Source of the DNA: Stenotrophomonas maltophilia
GTDB lineage: Bacteria; Pseudomonadota; Gammaproteobacteria; Xanthomonadales; Xanthomonadaceae
Reading direction: 5' to 3'
DNA length: 64,000 bases
Assembly: GCF_006974125.1 (NCBI RefSeq)
Contig: NZ_CP037858.1
Span: forward strand, 1,302,001-1,366,000
This document shows positions 1 to 8,672 of the stretch, one piece after another. Below the pieces are notes generated by a model. It searched no databases. It saw only the letters and a program-made list of their open reading frames with translations, and had not been told where the DNA came from. Made by a program: the position numbers and the translations under genes. Positions within the stretch are counted from its first letter, which is position 1. Every line of letters starts with the position of its first letter.

Positions 1-1364
1 TGCACGGCCTTCGAGCCCGGCGCCAGCGACGACTTCACCCACGGCTTGCGCTGCAGGCCACGCGCGTTGGCGTTGCGCGCCAGCAGTGCGGCAGCAATCA
101 CGTTGCGCGGGTTGGAGGTATTGGTGCAGCTGGTGATGGCGGCAATGATCACGGCGCCATCGGGCATCAGGCCCTGCGCCTGCTCGGCCTTGCCCGCTTC
201 CAGCTTGGCTTCGTCGGCGATGCCGCGCTCGGCCAGCTCGGCGGTGGCCACGCGCTTGTGCGGGTTGGACGGGCCGGCCATGTTGCGCACCACGCTGGAC
301 AGGTCGAAGCGCAGCACGCGCTCGTACTGCGCGGTGGCCAGGTCATCGGCCCACAGGCCGGTGGTGCGCGCGTAGTTCTCAACCAGCGCCACCTGCGATT
401 CCTCGCGGCCGGTCAGGCGCAGGTAATCGGTGGTCTGTGCGTCGATGTAGAACATGGCGGCGGTGGCGCCATATTCCGGGCACATGTTGGAGATGGTGGC
501 GCGGTCACCGATGGTCAGTGCCGCAGCACCCTCGCCGAAGAATTCAAGCCAGGCACCGACCACACGTTCCTTGCGCAGGAACTCGGTCAAGGCCAGCACC
601 ACGTCGGTGGCGGTGATGCCCGGCTGCGGGCGGCCGCTCAGTTCGACGCCGACGGTGTCGGGCAGGCGCATCCACGAGGCACGGCCGAGCATCACGTTCT
701 CTGCCTCCAGGCCGCCAACACCAATCGCGATCACGCCCAGCGCATCCACGTGCGGGGTATGGCTGTCGGTGCCCACGCAGGTATCGGGGAAGGCGACGCC
801 GTCCTGTACGTAGACCACCGGCGACATCTTCTCCAGATTGATCTGGTGCATGATGCCGTTGCCCGGCGGAATCACGTCCACGTTCTCGAAGGCCAGCTTG
901 GTCCAGTCGATGAAGTGGAAGCGGTCCTCATTGCGACGGTCCTCGATGGCGCGGTTCTTCTCGAACGCCTGCGGATCGAAACCACCGCACTCCACCGCCA
1001 GCGAATGATCGACGATCAGCTGCACCGGCACCACCGGATTGACCTTGGCCGGGTCGCCGCCCTTGTCAGCGATCGCATCACGCAGGCCGGCCAGGTCCAC
1101 CAGCGCGGTCTGGCCGAGGATGTCGTGACAGACCACGCGCGCCGGGAACCACGGGAAATCGAGGTCGCGACGGCGCTCGATCAGCTGCTTCAGCGAGTCG
1201 CTGAGCGTGGCCGGATCGCAGCGGCGCACCAGGTTCTCGGCCAGCACGCGCGAGGTGTACGGCAGGGTGGCATAGGCGCCGGGCTGGATGGCATCGACGG
1301 CGGCGCGCGCGTCGAAATAGTCCAGCGCGCTGCCGGGGAGGTTCTTGCGGTAATCGGTATTCAT
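1..1364 (-). CDS. acnD: AcnD, Fe/S-dependent 2-methylcitrate dehydratase (C-terminus outside window)
   Basis: Third gene of a prpB-prpC-acnD operon; dehydrates 2-methylcitrate to 2-methyl-cis-aconitate in the methylcitrate cycle (cytoplasm). The visible N-terminal about 454 residues are aconitase-like: they open MNTDYRKNLPGSALDYFDAR and include TCVGTDSHTPH (about 146-156) and the cluster-ligand region SCTNTSNP near the left edge. The gene runs off the window, so the second and third cluster cysteines and the swivel domain are not seen. Assignment to AcnD rather than housekeeping aconitase rests on the prpB/prpC/prpR neighbours and the MNTDYRKNLPG-type start. ATG at 1364 is the natural start, 97 bp after the prpC stop. 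Confidence 0.93.
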   Translation of the reverse strand, partial: MNTDYRKNLPGSALDYFDARAAVDAIQPGAYATLPYTSRVLAENLVRRCDPATLSDSLKQLIERRRDLDFPWFPARVVCHDILGQTALVDLAGLRDAIADKGGDPAKVNPVVPVQLIVDHSLAVECGGFDPQAFEKNRAIEDRRNEDRFHFIDWTKLAFENVDVIPPGNGIMHQINLEKMSPVVYVQDGVAFPDTCVGTDSHTPHVDALGVIAIGVGGLEAENVMLGRASWMRLPDTVGVELSGRPQPGITATDVVLALTEFLRKERVVGAWLEFFGEGAAALTIGDRATISNMCPEYGATAAMFYIDAQTTDYLRLTGREESQVALVENYARTTGLWADDLATAQYERVLRFDLSSVVRNMAGPSNPHKRVATAELAERGIADEAKLEAGKAEQAQGLMPDGAVIIAAITSCTNTSNPRNVIAAALLARNANARGLQRKPWVKSSLAPGSKAV

Positions 1365-1417
1365 GGGCTGGCGGAGTACTTGGGGCGGGCCGGGTGCCGG
1401 CGGTGCGGCGGCGAAAG

Positions 1418-1446
1418 CATCCGGCCGGCACGCGGCCGGCCGGATG
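1418..1446 (-). other. perfect 12-bp hairpin between prpC and acnD
   Basis: CATCCGGCCGGC (1418-1429) and GCCGGCCGGATG (1435-1446) form a perfect 12-bp stem with a 5-nt loop in the 97-bp gap between prpC and acnD. No T-run follows on the minus strand, so it is not a classical terminator. An intra-operon processing or stability element, or a partial attenuator lowering acnD expression, is an inference. Confidence 0.6.
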
Positions 1447-1461
1447 GGTGCAGCAGGTAGA

Positions 1462-2619
1462 TCAGGCGCGCTTGTCGATGGCGACGAAGTCGCGATCTTC
1501 CGGACCGATGTAGTTGGCGCTCGGGCGGATGATCTTGCCGTCGATGCGCTGCTCGACGATGTGCGCGCTCCAGCCCGCGGTGCGGGCGATCACGAACAGG
1601 GGGGTGAACATCGCGGTCGGCACGCCCATCATGTGGTAGCTGACGGCGCTGAACCAGTCCAGGTTCGGGAACATCTTCTTGATGTCCCACATCACCGATT
1701 CCAGGCGCTCGGCGATGTCGTACATCTTCATGCTCGACTGCTCTTCGGACAGCTCGCGGGCCACGTCCTTGATCACCTTGTTGCGCGGATCGGAGACGGT
1801 GTAGACCGGGTGGCCGAAACCGATCACCACTTCCTTGCGCTCGACGCGCGCCTTGATGTCTTCCTCGGCCTCATCGGGGTTGTCGTAGCGCTTCTGCACC
1901 TCGAACGCCACTTCGTTGGCGCCACCGTGCTTCGGGCCACGCAGCGCACCGATGCCACCGCAGATCGCGCTGTACATGTCGCTGCCGGTACCGGCGATGA
2001 CGCGGCAGGTGAAGGTCGAGGCGTTGAACTCGTGTTCCGCGTACAGGATCAGCGAGGTGTGCATCGCCTTCACCCACGACTCCTGCGGCTTCTCGCCGTG
2101 CAGCAGGTGCAGGAAGTGGCCACCGATCGAATCATCGTCGGTTTCCACGTCGATGGCGCGGCCGTTGTGGCTCCAGTGGTACCAGTACAGCAGCATCGAA
2201 CCGAGGCTGGCCATCAGCTTGTCGGCGATGTCGCGTGCACCCGGATGGTTGTGGTCGTCCTTCTCCGGTGCCACGCAGCCGAGCACGGACACGCCGGTGC
2301 GCATCACGTCCATCGGGTGCGCCGACGGCGGCAGCTCTTCCAGCGCCGCCTTCACCGCAGCCGGGATGCCACGCAGCGACTTCAGCTTGGCCTTGTACGA
2401 AACCAGCTCGGCGCGGGTCGGCAGCTTGCCATGCACCAGCAGGTAGGCGATTTCCTCGAACTCGCTGGTGTTGGCCAGGTCCAGGATGTCGTAGCCACGG
2501 TAGTGCAGGTCGTTGCCACTGCGGCCCACGCTGCACAGCGCGGTGTTGCCGGCAGCGGTGCCGGACAGGGCGACGGACTTCTTCGGCTTGAAGGTCGGGG
2601 TTGCGGTCGTATCGTTCAT
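1462..2619 (-). CDS. prpC: 2-methylcitrate synthase
   Basis: Condenses propionyl-CoA with oxaloacetate to 2-methylcitrate, the first step of the methylcitrate cycle. The 385-residue protein shows the citrate-synthase landmarks: [11 protein letters not shown] (about 232-242), [13 protein letters not shown] (about 267-279, catalytic His) and [20 protein letters not shown] (about 325-344, catalytic Asp region). The short length and prpB/acnD/prpR context favour the methylcitrate over the citrate enzyme. A strong GGAGGG ribosome site stands 6 nt before the ATG at 2619. It lies 36 bp after prpB, same strand, and is expected to be driven by the sigma-54 promoter ahead of prpB. Confidence 0.95.
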   Translation of the reverse strand: MNDTTATPTFKPKKSVALSGTAAGNTALCSVGRSGNDLHYRGYDILDLANTSEFEEIAYLLVHGKLPTRAELVSYKAKLKSLRGIPAAVKAALEELPPSAHPMDVMRTGVSVLGCVAPEKDDHNHPGARDIADKLMASLGSMLLYWYHWSHNGRAIDVETDDDSIGGHFLHLLHGEKPQESWVKAMHTSLILYAEHEFNASTFTCRVIAGTGSDMYSAICGGIGALRGPKHGGANEVAFEVQKRYDNPDEAEEDIKARVERKEVVIGFGHPVYTVSDPRNKVIKDVARELSEEQSSMKMYDIAERLESVMWDIKKMFPNLDWFSAVSYHMMGVPTAMFTPLFVIARTAGWSAHIVEQRIDGKIIRPSANYIGPEDRDFVAIDKRA

Positions 2620-2655
2620 GTTTTCCCTCCGAAAACTGATGGTGCAGGGTACTGC

Positions 2656-3549
2656 TTATTTCTTGGCGGCGAACAGTGCATCGAGCTGCTGCTCGAAGGC
2701 GTGGTAGCCGATGCGGTCGTAGAGTTCTTCGCGGGTCTGCATGGTCTCCACCACGTTGCGCTGATGACCATCGCGGCGCACCGCCTGGTAGACGTTCTCG
2801 GCAGCCTTGTTGGCGGCGCGGAAGGCAGACAGCGGGAACAGCTGGATGGCGACGCCGGCCGAGGCCAGTTCATCGCGGCTGAACAGCGGGGTGGCACCGA
2901 ACTCGGTGATGTTGGCCAGCACCGGCACCTTCACCGCGTCGACGAAGCGACGGTAGGTGTCCAGGTCGTAGGCCGCCTCGGCAAAAATGCCGTCGGCACC
3001 GGCCTCGACGCAGGCGATGGCGCGCTCGATGGCCTTGTCCACGCCGTCCACCTGGATGGCGTCGGTACGCGCGATCAGGAAGAAGTCCGGATCGGTCTTG
3101 GCATCGGCAGCGGCCTTCACGCGGTCGACCATTTCACCCTGCGAAACGATTTCCTTGCCCGGGCGGTGACCGCAGCGCTTGGCGCCGACCTGGTCTTCGA
3201 TGTGGCAGGCGGCTGCGCCGGCCTTGATCAGCGACTTCACAGTGCGCGCGATGTTGAACGCGCTCGGACCGAAGCCGGTGTCGATGTCGACCATCAGCGG
3301 CAGGTCGCAGACATCGGTGATGCGGCGCACGTCCACCAGCACGTCTTCCAGGGTGTTGATACCCAGGTCCGGCAGACCCAGCGAGCCGGCGGCAACACCG
3401 CCGCCTGACAGGTAGATCGCGCGGAAGCCGGCGCGCTTGGCCAGCAGGGCGTGGTTGGCGTTGATCGCGCCGATCACCTGCAGCGGCGATTCGGCAGCCA
3501 GCGCCTCACGGAAACGGGCACCGGCTGAGAAGGGAGTGGAAGCGGTCAT
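2656..3549 (-). CDS. prpB: 2-methylisocitrate lyase
   Basis: Splits 2-methylisocitrate into pyruvate and succinate, closing the methylcitrate cycle. 297 residues from [18 protein letters not shown]; isocitrate-lyase/PEP-mutase superfamily motifs include the [18 protein letters not shown] segment (about 46-63), VDIDTGFG (about 86-93), and the catalytic-loop region [14 protein letters not shown] (about 121-134). The frame stays open upstream to 3639, but the start at 3549 is chosen because the family begins here and because a sigma-54 promoter motif (3583-3598) sits inside the upstream extension. First gene of prpB-prpC-acnD. Confidence 0.95.
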   Translation of the reverse strand: MTASTPFSAGARFREALAAESPLQVIGAINANHALLAKRAGFRAIYLSGGGVAAGSLGLPDLGINTLEDVLVDVRRITDVCDLPLMVDIDTGFGPSAFNIARTVKSLIKAGAAACHIEDQVGAKRCGHRPGKEIVSQGEMVDRVKAAADAKTDPDFFLIARTDAIQVDGVDKAIERAIACVEAGADGIFAEAAYDLDTYRRFVDAVKVPVLANITEFGATPLFSRDELASAGVAIQLFPLSAFRAANKAAENVYQAVRRDGHQRNVVETMQTREELYDRIGYHAFEQQLDALFAAKK

Positions 3550-3582
3550 GCGGCAATCCAGGTTGGAGAACGGATAGGTAGG

Positions 3583-3598
3583 CGCAAGCACCATGCCA
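3583..3598 (-). promoter_or_regulatory. sigma-54 promoter of prpBC-acnD
   Basis: On the minus strand the sequence reads TGGCATGGTGCTTGCG, an essentially exact match to the -24/-12 consensus TGGCAYG-N4-TTGC. The GC of the -12 element falls at 3585-3584, predicting transcription from about 3572 and a leader of about 23 nt to the prpB ATG at 3549. It fits the divergent PrpR, whose AAA+ domain carries the sigma-54 contact motif GAFTGA. Confidence 0.85.
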
Positions 3599-3642
3599 AG
3601 CTGCAAGCCGTTGATTTCACGGGGATGACCGCCATGCAAAAG

Positions 3643-3683
3643 TGAAACATATGAAACATTGAAACGGATGTATCATGAAACAT
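3643..3683. promoter_or_regulatory. repeated TGAAAC motif, probable PrpR upstream activating site
   Basis: Four TGAAAC hexamers begin at 3643, 3652, 3660 and 3676; three of them extend to TGAAACAT. ATGTATCAT at 3668-3676 is a one-mismatch inverted copy of ATGAAACAT, so both direct and inverted arrangements are present. The cluster lies about 70-110 bp upstream of the predicted prpB start site, the usual distance for an enhancer of a sigma-54 activator, and overlaps the region just before prpR, so it may also mediate autoregulation. Binding by PrpR is inferred from position. Confidence 0.7.
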
Positions 3684-3703
3684 CCCGCCGACCTCCCGCC
3701 GCC

Positions 3704-5287
3704 ATGTACCTGCCCCGCTCACCCCTGCGCCACGCCGACGCCGACCCCGGTCGCCCGGTGATCTGGACGGTCAGCGTCTCGCGCCTGACCGGCCTGCTCG
3801 GCGATGTCATTCCCGAATTCGATCGCCGCGCGCGCATCGAGCAGATCAACCTCGGTTTCGAGGAAGCGGTGGATGTGATCGGCCAACGCCTGCGCCGCGA
3901 GCACTGCGACGTGGTCATCGCCGGCGGCTCCAACGCCGCCTGGCTGCGCAGCCGGCTGGAACTGCCGCTGGTGCCGATCCAGGCCAACGGCTTCGACCTG
4001 ATGGAGGCGCTGGCGCGTGCGCGGCGCATCGCCAGCCGCATCGGCCTGGTCACCCACGCCAGCGACGTGCCGGTGTTCAGCAACTTCCAGCAGAGTTTCG
4101 GCCTGGATATCGAGCATCGCCGCTTCGTCACCCGCGAGGACGCACGCGACTGCATTGCCGACCTGCGCGCCAACGGCATCGAAGTGATCGTCGGCACCGG
4201 CATGGCCATCGACCACGCCGAACAGGCCGGCCTGCCCGGCGTGCTGCTGTACTCGGCCGACTCGGTGCGGCAAGCGTTTGAACATGCGCTGGAGCTGACC
4301 CAGACCCTTGCCCGCTCCAGCGGCAACCGAGCCGCCCCGCGCCGGCGCCCGGCAGCACGTGCCGACACACATGAATTGCTCGGCGACAGCGAGGCGATGG
4401 CCCAGGTGCGCGCGCAGATCGCGCTGTATGCGCCGCATGACAGCACCGTGCTGGTCACCGGCGAGACCGGCACCGGCAAGGAACTGGTCGCGCGGCAGCT
4501 GCACGCCGGCAGCGGCCGTCGTGGGCGCTTCGTCGCGCTGAACTGCGGCGCCATCAGCGAATCACTGCTGGAAGCGGAGCTGTTCGGTTACAGCGATGGC
4601 GCCTTCACCGGCGCACGCCGTGGTGGCCGCGTCGGCCTGGTCGAGGCCGCAGACGGCGGCACCCTGTTCCTGGATGAAATCGGCGAACTGCCGCTGCCGC
4701 TGCAGACCCGCCTGCTGCGGGTGCTGGAAGAACGTGAAGTGCTGCGCGTGGGCGCCACCGAACCGACCCCGGTGGACCTGCGCGTGGTCGCCGCCACCCT
4801 GCAATCGCTGGAGCAGCGCGCGGCAGCCGGCAGCTTCCGGCGCGACCTGTATTACCGCCTGGCCGCGCTGCGCATTGCCCTGCCCTCGCTGCGCGCCCGG
4901 CGCGGTGACATCCCACTGTTGGCACAGCATTTCTTCCGCCAGCTGCGGGGCGTCGATGCGCCGCTGGATGAAGAAGCATTGGCCGTGCTGACCGCCGCCG
5001 AATGGCCGGGCAATGTGCGCGAGCTGCGAAATCTGGTGGATCGCCTGCGCATCCACTGGCAGCCCAGTGAAGGGCTGATTGATGCTGCGCGGCTGCTGCA
5101 GCTGGCGCCTGAACTGGCAAGCGAAGGTGCGAAGGCACTCCCGCTGGAAAGCAGCGGCAAGCGCCCGCCGCGTGCGCAGTTGGAAGCATTGATGCAGGAA
5201 CACCGCAATGATCGCGAGGGCATGGCGCAGGTGCTTGGCGTCTCACGCACCACGCTGTGGCGCTGGCTGCGCGCTGACGGCCTGTAG
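3704..5287 (+). CDS. prpR: PrpR, sigma-54-dependent activator of the methylcitrate operon
   Basis: Divergent from prpBC-acnD. 527 residues: N-terminal PrpR_N sensor (about 15-190) that in the family senses 2-methylcitrate; AAA+ domain with Walker A GETGTGKE (about 250-257), sigma-54 contact loop GAFTGA (about 302-307) and Walker [10 protein letters not shown]-terminal Fis-type helix-turn-helix ending [14 protein letters not shown]. Start at 3704 is preferred because it leaves the TGAAAC operator cluster outside the gene; an in-frame ATG at 3659 would add 15 residues encoded by the operator itself. The TAG stop is the GTAG foot of a palindromic repeat. Confidence 0.92.
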   Translation: MYLPRSPLRHADADPGRPVIWTVSVSRLTGLLGDVIPEFDRRARIEQINLGFEEAVDVIGQRLRREHCDVVIAGGSNAAWLRSRLELPLVPIQANGFDLMEALARARRIASRIGLVTHASDVPVFSNFQQSFGLDIEHRRFVTREDARDCIADLRANGIEVIVGTGMAIDHAEQAGLPGVLLYSADSVRQAFEHALELTQTLARSSGNRAAPRRRPAARADTHELLGDSEAMAQVRAQIALYAPHDSTVLVTGETGTGKELVARQLHAGSGRRGRFVALNCGAISESLLEAELFGYSDGAFTGARRGGRVGLVEAADGGTLFLDEIGELPLPLQTRLLRVLEEREVLRVGATEPTPVDLRVVAATLQSLEQRAAAGSFRRDLYYRLAALRIALPSLRARRGDIPLLAQHFFRQLRGVDAPLDEEALAVLTAAEWPGNVRELRNLVDRLRIHWQPSEGLIDAARLLQLAPELASEGAKALPLESSGKRPPRAQLEALMQEHRNDREGMAQVLGVSRTTLWRWLRADGL

Positions 5288-5348
5288 AGCCGGGCTCATG
5301 CTCGGCTGATCTTCCCGCAGAAGCAGCCGAGCATGGGCTCGGCTCTAC
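5284..5348. repeat. SMAG/REP-type inverted pair after prpR
   Basis: Two palindromes, GTAGAGCCGGGCTCATGCTC... and its mirror ending ...GGGCTCGGCTCTAC, flank a 20-nt spacer. The element begins with the GTAG whose TAG is the prpR stop codon. It lies between convergent prpR (+) and the DoxX gene (-) and could fold into a bidirectional terminator-like hairpin. Confidence 0.85.
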
Positions 5349-5361
5349 AGGGTGTGTGCCA

Positions 5362-5823
5362 TCAGCGCGCCCAGCGCACTTCGATCGCGAACCGCCCACT
5401 TCCTACTGCGGCAATCCACAACAGCAGCACACCCAGCGGCACTTCACTCAGGTAGAAGAACCAGCTCAGCCAATCCGGCACGCTCAGCCCGGCCGGAATG
5501 CGCGCGATGCCATCAGTCAGTGCAGCCACCGCGCAGATACCTGCCAGCAGCAACGCCGAGGGTCGACTGAGCAGGCCCAGCACCAGCAGACCACCGGCGA
5601 TCCACTCAATCGCGCCGAGTACCGGCGCACTGAACACCGGGAACGGGATGCCGGCATCGACCAGCGTATGCACCATGCGCTCACGGCCTGCGTCGGTGAA
5701 CACCTTGTTCCAGCCGGACACGCAGAACATCACACCGGCGACGATGCGCGCGAGCAGCAGCAGGAGTGCTTCCACGCCGCGGCGCGGCGGCGGCACCGCA
5801 AACAGGCAACGCCAGGAGGGCAT
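5362..5823 (-). CDS. DoxX-family membrane protein
   Basis: 153 residues with four hydrophobic segments in DoxX order: LLLLLARIVAGVMFCVSGWN near the N-terminus, then APVLGAIEWIAGGLLVLGLL, ALLLAGICAVAALT and WLSWFFYLSEVPLGVLLLWI. Early motifs ARI.AG..F...G..K and the helix with E-W-I-A-G-G are typical of DoxX/DoxD-like proteins, which are inner-membrane and linked to thiol or quinone redox, though no specific activity is supported here. The start at 5823 is chosen for a GGAG ribosome site 7 nt upstream; an ATG 8 codons earlier (5847) is possible. Ends just after the prpR repeat. Confidence 0.8.
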   Translation of the reverse strand: MPSWRCLFAVPPPRRGVEALLLLLARIVAGVMFCVSGWNKVFTDAGRERMVHTLVDAGIPFPVFSAPVLGAIEWIAGGLLVLGLLSRPSALLLAGICAVAALTDGIARIPAGLSVPDWLSWFFYLSEVPLGVLLLWIAAVGSGRFAIEVRWAR

Positions 5824-5919
5824 GGCAACTCCGAAAGTCGAAGACATTCGTTGGAGTGTGCCGGTTGGCTGGTTGCCCGCAGATGAAGCGCATGGGTCCG
5901 AATGCGACAATCCGCTCTT

Positions 5920-5988
5920 GTAGGGTCGAGCCATGCTCGACTGCTTTACGCGCCAGAGCAACAGCAGCCGAGCATGGCTCGGCTCTAC
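5920..5988. repeat. SMAG/REP-type inverted pair
   Basis: GTAGGGTCGAGCCATGCTCG and, inverted, CCGAGCATGGCTCGGCTCTAC, separated by about 25 nt. The right foot supplies the TAG stop codon (5985-5987) of the YqfO-like gene on the minus strand. The repeat sits in the gap before the DoxX gene. Confidence 0.85.
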
Positions 5989-6347
5989 AACAGCCGCCCG
6001 TCGGCCAGCAGCAGCTCGATCTCCTCCACCTGCACCACCGGCAACTGCCACGGGTGATGCGGCACGATGCCCTGTTCGAAGATGCGCTGCAGCCGCTGCG
6101 GATCGCGCGGCAGGCAGAATTCCAGCCGCACGCTGCCGACCACCTCAGTGCGGCCCACCTCTCCCTGCACGGGCGTCGCGCCCGCGCACGGACGGAACTG
6201 CTCGAACCCCGGCGCCGACCACCACATGCCGTGCTCGTAGTCACCCGCCGCCAGCGCGTCCACCGCGAGGATGCCCTGCTTCACCACGTCCAGCGCTGCA
6301 GGCGGCACGAACACCACCACGCGGTACAGCGGCAGGTGCTTCATCAT
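5985..6347 (-). CDS. YqfO/NIF3-accessory-domain (CutA-like fold) small protein
   Basis: 120 residues resembling the stand-alone YqfO-type domain found inserted in NIF3 proteins: RVVVFVPPAALDVVKQGILA at the N-terminus, GDYEHGMWWSAPGFEQFRP in the middle, and the PHHPWQLPVVQVEEIELL tail. Family members are small cytoplasmic proteins of uncertain function with metal-binding hints; none is claimed here. Starts 6 bp after the pdxH stop with AAGG upstream, so it is probably translationally coupled to pdxH. ATG ATG doublet: 6347 or 6344. Its TAG stop belongs to the REP pair ending at 5988. Confidence 0.75.
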   Translation of the reverse strand: MMKHLPLYRVVVFVPPAALDVVKQGILAVDALAAGDYEHGMWWSAPGFEQFRPCAGATPVQGEVGRTEVVGSVRLEFCLPRDPQRLQRIFEQGIVPHHPWQLPVVQVEEIELLLADGRLL

Positions 6348-6353
6348 GCGACC

Positions 6354-6953
6354 TTACGGGTACAGAAGCCGCTTGCTCCAGCGCCCTTCGGCACCGGCTT
6401 CGTAGCACCAGCGCTCGTGCAGGCGGAACTGCGCGCCGTACCAGAACTCGATGCGGTCAGGCACCACGCGCAGGCCGCTCCAGCCGTCCGGGCGCGGCAC
6501 GTCCTTGCCTTCGAAGCGGGCTTCGACCTCGGCAACGCGCGCGTCGAACTCTTCGCGCGTTGCCAGCGTCTTCGACTGCTGCGAGGCCCAGGCGCCGATC
6601 TGGCTCATGCGCGGGCGGCTGGCGAAATAGGCGTCGGCTTCGGCGTCGGCAACCTGCTCGACACGGCCTTCGATGCGCACCTGGATGCCGGCTTCGCGCA
6701 GGCTGCGCCACAGGAACAACAGCGCGGCCTGCGGATTGGCCTGCAGTTCCTGGCCCTTGTGGCTGTCCAGGTGGGTGTAGAAGACGAAACCACGCTCGTC
6801 GAACGCCTTCAGCAGCACGGTACGTGCCGAGGGACGGCCCTGCGTATCAGCGGTGGCCACGGTCATCGCGTTCGGCTCGACCTCGCGGCTCTGTTTGGCC
6901 TCGTCGAACAGGCCGGCAAACGTGGACAGGGCTTCGGCGTACAGGTCGCTCAT
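6354..6953 (-). CDS. pdxH: pyridoxamine 5'-phosphate oxidase
   Basis: FMN-dependent enzyme oxidising pyridoxine/pyridoxamine 5'-phosphate to PLP (cofactor used by BioA and MetB encoded in this window). 199 residues, the usual length. N-terminal [22 protein letters not shown]-contact [20 protein letters not shown] (about 47-66), then [20 protein letters not shown], and a C-terminus RWSKRLLYP in place of the common W..RLAP ending. Divergent from the glycerate-kinase-like gene with only 40 bp between the start codons. Confidence 0.95.
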   Translation of the reverse strand: MSDLYAEALSTFAGLFDEAKQSREVEPNAMTVATADTQGRPSARTVLLKAFDERGFVFYTHLDSHKGQELQANPQAALLFLWRSLREAGIQVRIEGRVEQVADAEADAYFASRPRMSQIGAWASQQSKTLATREEFDARVAEVEARFEGKDVPRPDGWSGLRVVPDRIEFWYGAQFRLHERWCYEAGAEGRWSKRLLYP

Positions 6954-6993
6954 GATTGCGTTCTTCTCACACGGATTGGGCTATTGTGGCTGC

Positions 6994-7821
6994 ATGGCCG
7001 CTGCTGCGTATATGCCCCAGGTGAAAGGATTCCCCGAAACATTGGCCGAACAGGTGCTGGACGATGCACTGGGCAGCGGTGCAGCGGTTCCAGTATTGGC
7101 GATCAGCGGCCTGCAGGGGAGCGGCAAATCGACGCTGGCCGCGCAAGTGGTGGCGCGCGCCCAGTCACGCGGCCTGAACGCGGCCACGCTGTCGATCGAT
7201 GATGTCTACCTGACCCGCGCACAGCGCCAGCGGCTGGCCCGCCAGATGCACCCTCTGCTGATCACCCGCGGCCCGCCGGGCACCCATGATCTGCCGCTGG
7301 CCCACGCAGTGCTGGACGCCGTGGCCGCACGCCAGCCTTTCGCGATGCCGCGCTTCGACAAGCTGGCCGATGAACGGCTGCCCGAAGCGCAATGGCCGCA
7401 GCTGCAGCAACCGCTGGACCTGCTGGTCTTCGAAGGCTGGTTCCTGGGCACGCCCGCACAGGATGACGACGCGCTGGACAGCCCGTTGAACGCGCTGGAA
7501 CGCGACGCCGACGCCGATGGCCGCTGGCGGCGCTGGTGCAACCAGGCGCTGGCTCGCGACTACCCGGCACTGTGGCAGCGCTGCGACCGCCTGTGGTTCC
7601 TGCAGCCACCGGATTTCTCAGTGGTGCCGCGCTGGCGCTGGCAGCAGGAGCAGAACCTGCAGGCCGCGCAGCCGGGCCGGCACGGCATGAGCCGGCCACA
7701 GCTGGAGCGCTTCGTGCAGTACTACGAGCGGGTCAGCCGCCAGGCGCTGCATGCCCTGCCCGCCCTGGCCGACCACGTGGTGGTGCTGGACGGCCAGCGC
7801 CAGGTGCAGGACGTGCGCTGA
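6994..7821 (+). CDS. P-loop kinase of the GLYK/Tda10 (plant-type glycerate kinase) family
   Basis: About 275 residues with Walker A GLQGSGKST (about 38-46), LSIDDVYLTRAQRQRLA (about 65-81), and RGPPGTHDLPL (about 91-101), which is the signature of plant-type D-glycerate 3-kinases and fungal Tda10; VFEGWFLG is the Walker-B-like strand. Phosphorylation of glycerate is the best family prediction but the substrate is not proven. Start at 6994 (MAAAAYMPQVKGF) is taken as the first ATG clear of pdxH; ATG 7012 is an alternative. No strong ribosome site precedes either. Confidence 0.78.
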   Translation: MAAAAYMPQVKGFPETLAEQVLDDALGSGAAVPVLAISGLQGSGKSTLAAQVVARAQSRGLNAATLSIDDVYLTRAQRQRLARQMHPLLITRGPPGTHDLPLAHAVLDAVAARQPFAMPRFDKLADERLPEAQWPQLQQPLDLLVFEGWFLGTPAQDDDALDSPLNALERDADADGRWRRWCNQALARDYPALWQRCDRLWFLQPPDFSVVPRWRWQQEQNLQAAQPGRHGMSRPQLERFVQYYERVSRQALHALPALADHVVVLDGQRQVQDVR

Positions 7822-7827
7822 GCGCGC

Positions 7828-8031
7828 CTATTCCACCAGGAAGGTCACCCGCAGATTGACCCGCCATTCGGTGATCTCGCCACTGCCATTGGTGACCACC
7901 TTGGTCTCGTTCACCCAGGCGCCCTGGATGCCCTTGACCGTCTCGGAGACCTTCTTCAGCCCGCTGCGCACGGCGTCCTCCACGCTTTTCGGCGAGGAGG
8001 CGGTGATTTCGATGACCTTGGCGACCGTCAT
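7828..8031 (-). CDS. dodecin, flavin-sequestering protein
   Basis: 67-residue dodecin: MTVAKVIEITASSPKSVEDA, then SGLKKVSETVKGIQGAWVNE with the flavin-stacking Trp at about 36, and ITEWRVNLRVTFLVE strand. Dodecins form hollow 12-mers that bind flavins and buffer free flavin. The open frame upstream of 8031 lacks family similarity. Convergent with the kinase gene, 6 bp between stops, and divergent from aroK. Confidence 0.92.
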   Translation of the reverse strand: MTVAKVIEITASSPKSVEDAVRSGLKKVSETVKGIQGAWVNETKVVTNGSGEITEWRVNLRVTFLVE

Positions 8032-8129
8032 GGCCTGTACTCCGGCTGGCGCGGGAGACCCCGCAGGAACGCCTACCCTGACGTGAAGAACGTAAAGGTC
8101 GGGACACGGAGGTGTTAGCATCACGGGGC

Positions 8130-8672
8130 ATGAATCCTGCTCCGAACCTGATCCTGATCGGCCCGATGGGCGCCGGCAAAACCTGCATCGGCCGCCGCCT
8201 GGCCGAGCGCTTCACGCTGGACTTCGTCGATGTCGACCAGGCCATCGTCGATGCCGCCGGCGCAAGCATCCCGACCCTCTTCGAGCACTCCGGCGAAGCC
8301 GGCTTCCGCAGCCATGAACGCGAGGCGCTTGCGCGTGTGCTGGAAGGCCGCGGCCAGCTGGTCTCCACCGGTGGCGGCGCGGTGCTGGATCCGGACAACC
8401 GTGCGCTGATCGCACGACGCGGCTTCGTGGTCTACCTGCGGGTCAGCGTGGCTGCTCAGCTGGAGCGCCTGGCCCGCGACAAGGGCCGGCCGCTGCTGCA
8501 GCGCCCGGACCGCGAGCAGGTGCTGCACGATCTGGCCGCGCACCGCGACCCGCTGTACCGCGAACTGGCCGACCTCACCCTTGATACCGACCCGTACACC
8601 GCTGCCGACGCAACCGCCCACCTGGTGGTGAAGCTGGCCACGCAATGGCAGCGCCAGGACCTGACTGCATGA
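8130..8672 (+). CDS. aroK: shikimate kinase
   Basis: Phosphorylates shikimate at O3 in aromatic amino acid synthesis. 180 residues; Walker A GPMGAGKT (about 11-18), [11 protein letters not shown] shikimate-binding Asp region, and STGGGAVL (about 77-84). ATG 8130 is selected from family length; the GTG at 8112 would place the GGAGG directly against the codon. Stop overlaps the aroB start (ATGA at 8669-8672), indicating translational coupling. Confidence 0.95.
   Translation: MNPAPNLILIGPMGAGKTCIGRRLAERFTLDFVDVDQAIVDAAGASIPTLFEHSGEAGFRSHEREALARVLEGRGQLVSTGGGAVLDPDNRALIARRGFVVYLRVSVAAQLERLARDKGRPLLQRPDREQVLHDLAAHRDPLYRELADLTLDTDPYTAADATAHLVVKLATQWQRQDLTA

Noticed and set aside
1363..3408. Plus-strand open frame of about 680 codons across prpC and prpB
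   Set aside because: Antisense shadow; no motif, and both genes beneath are well recognised.
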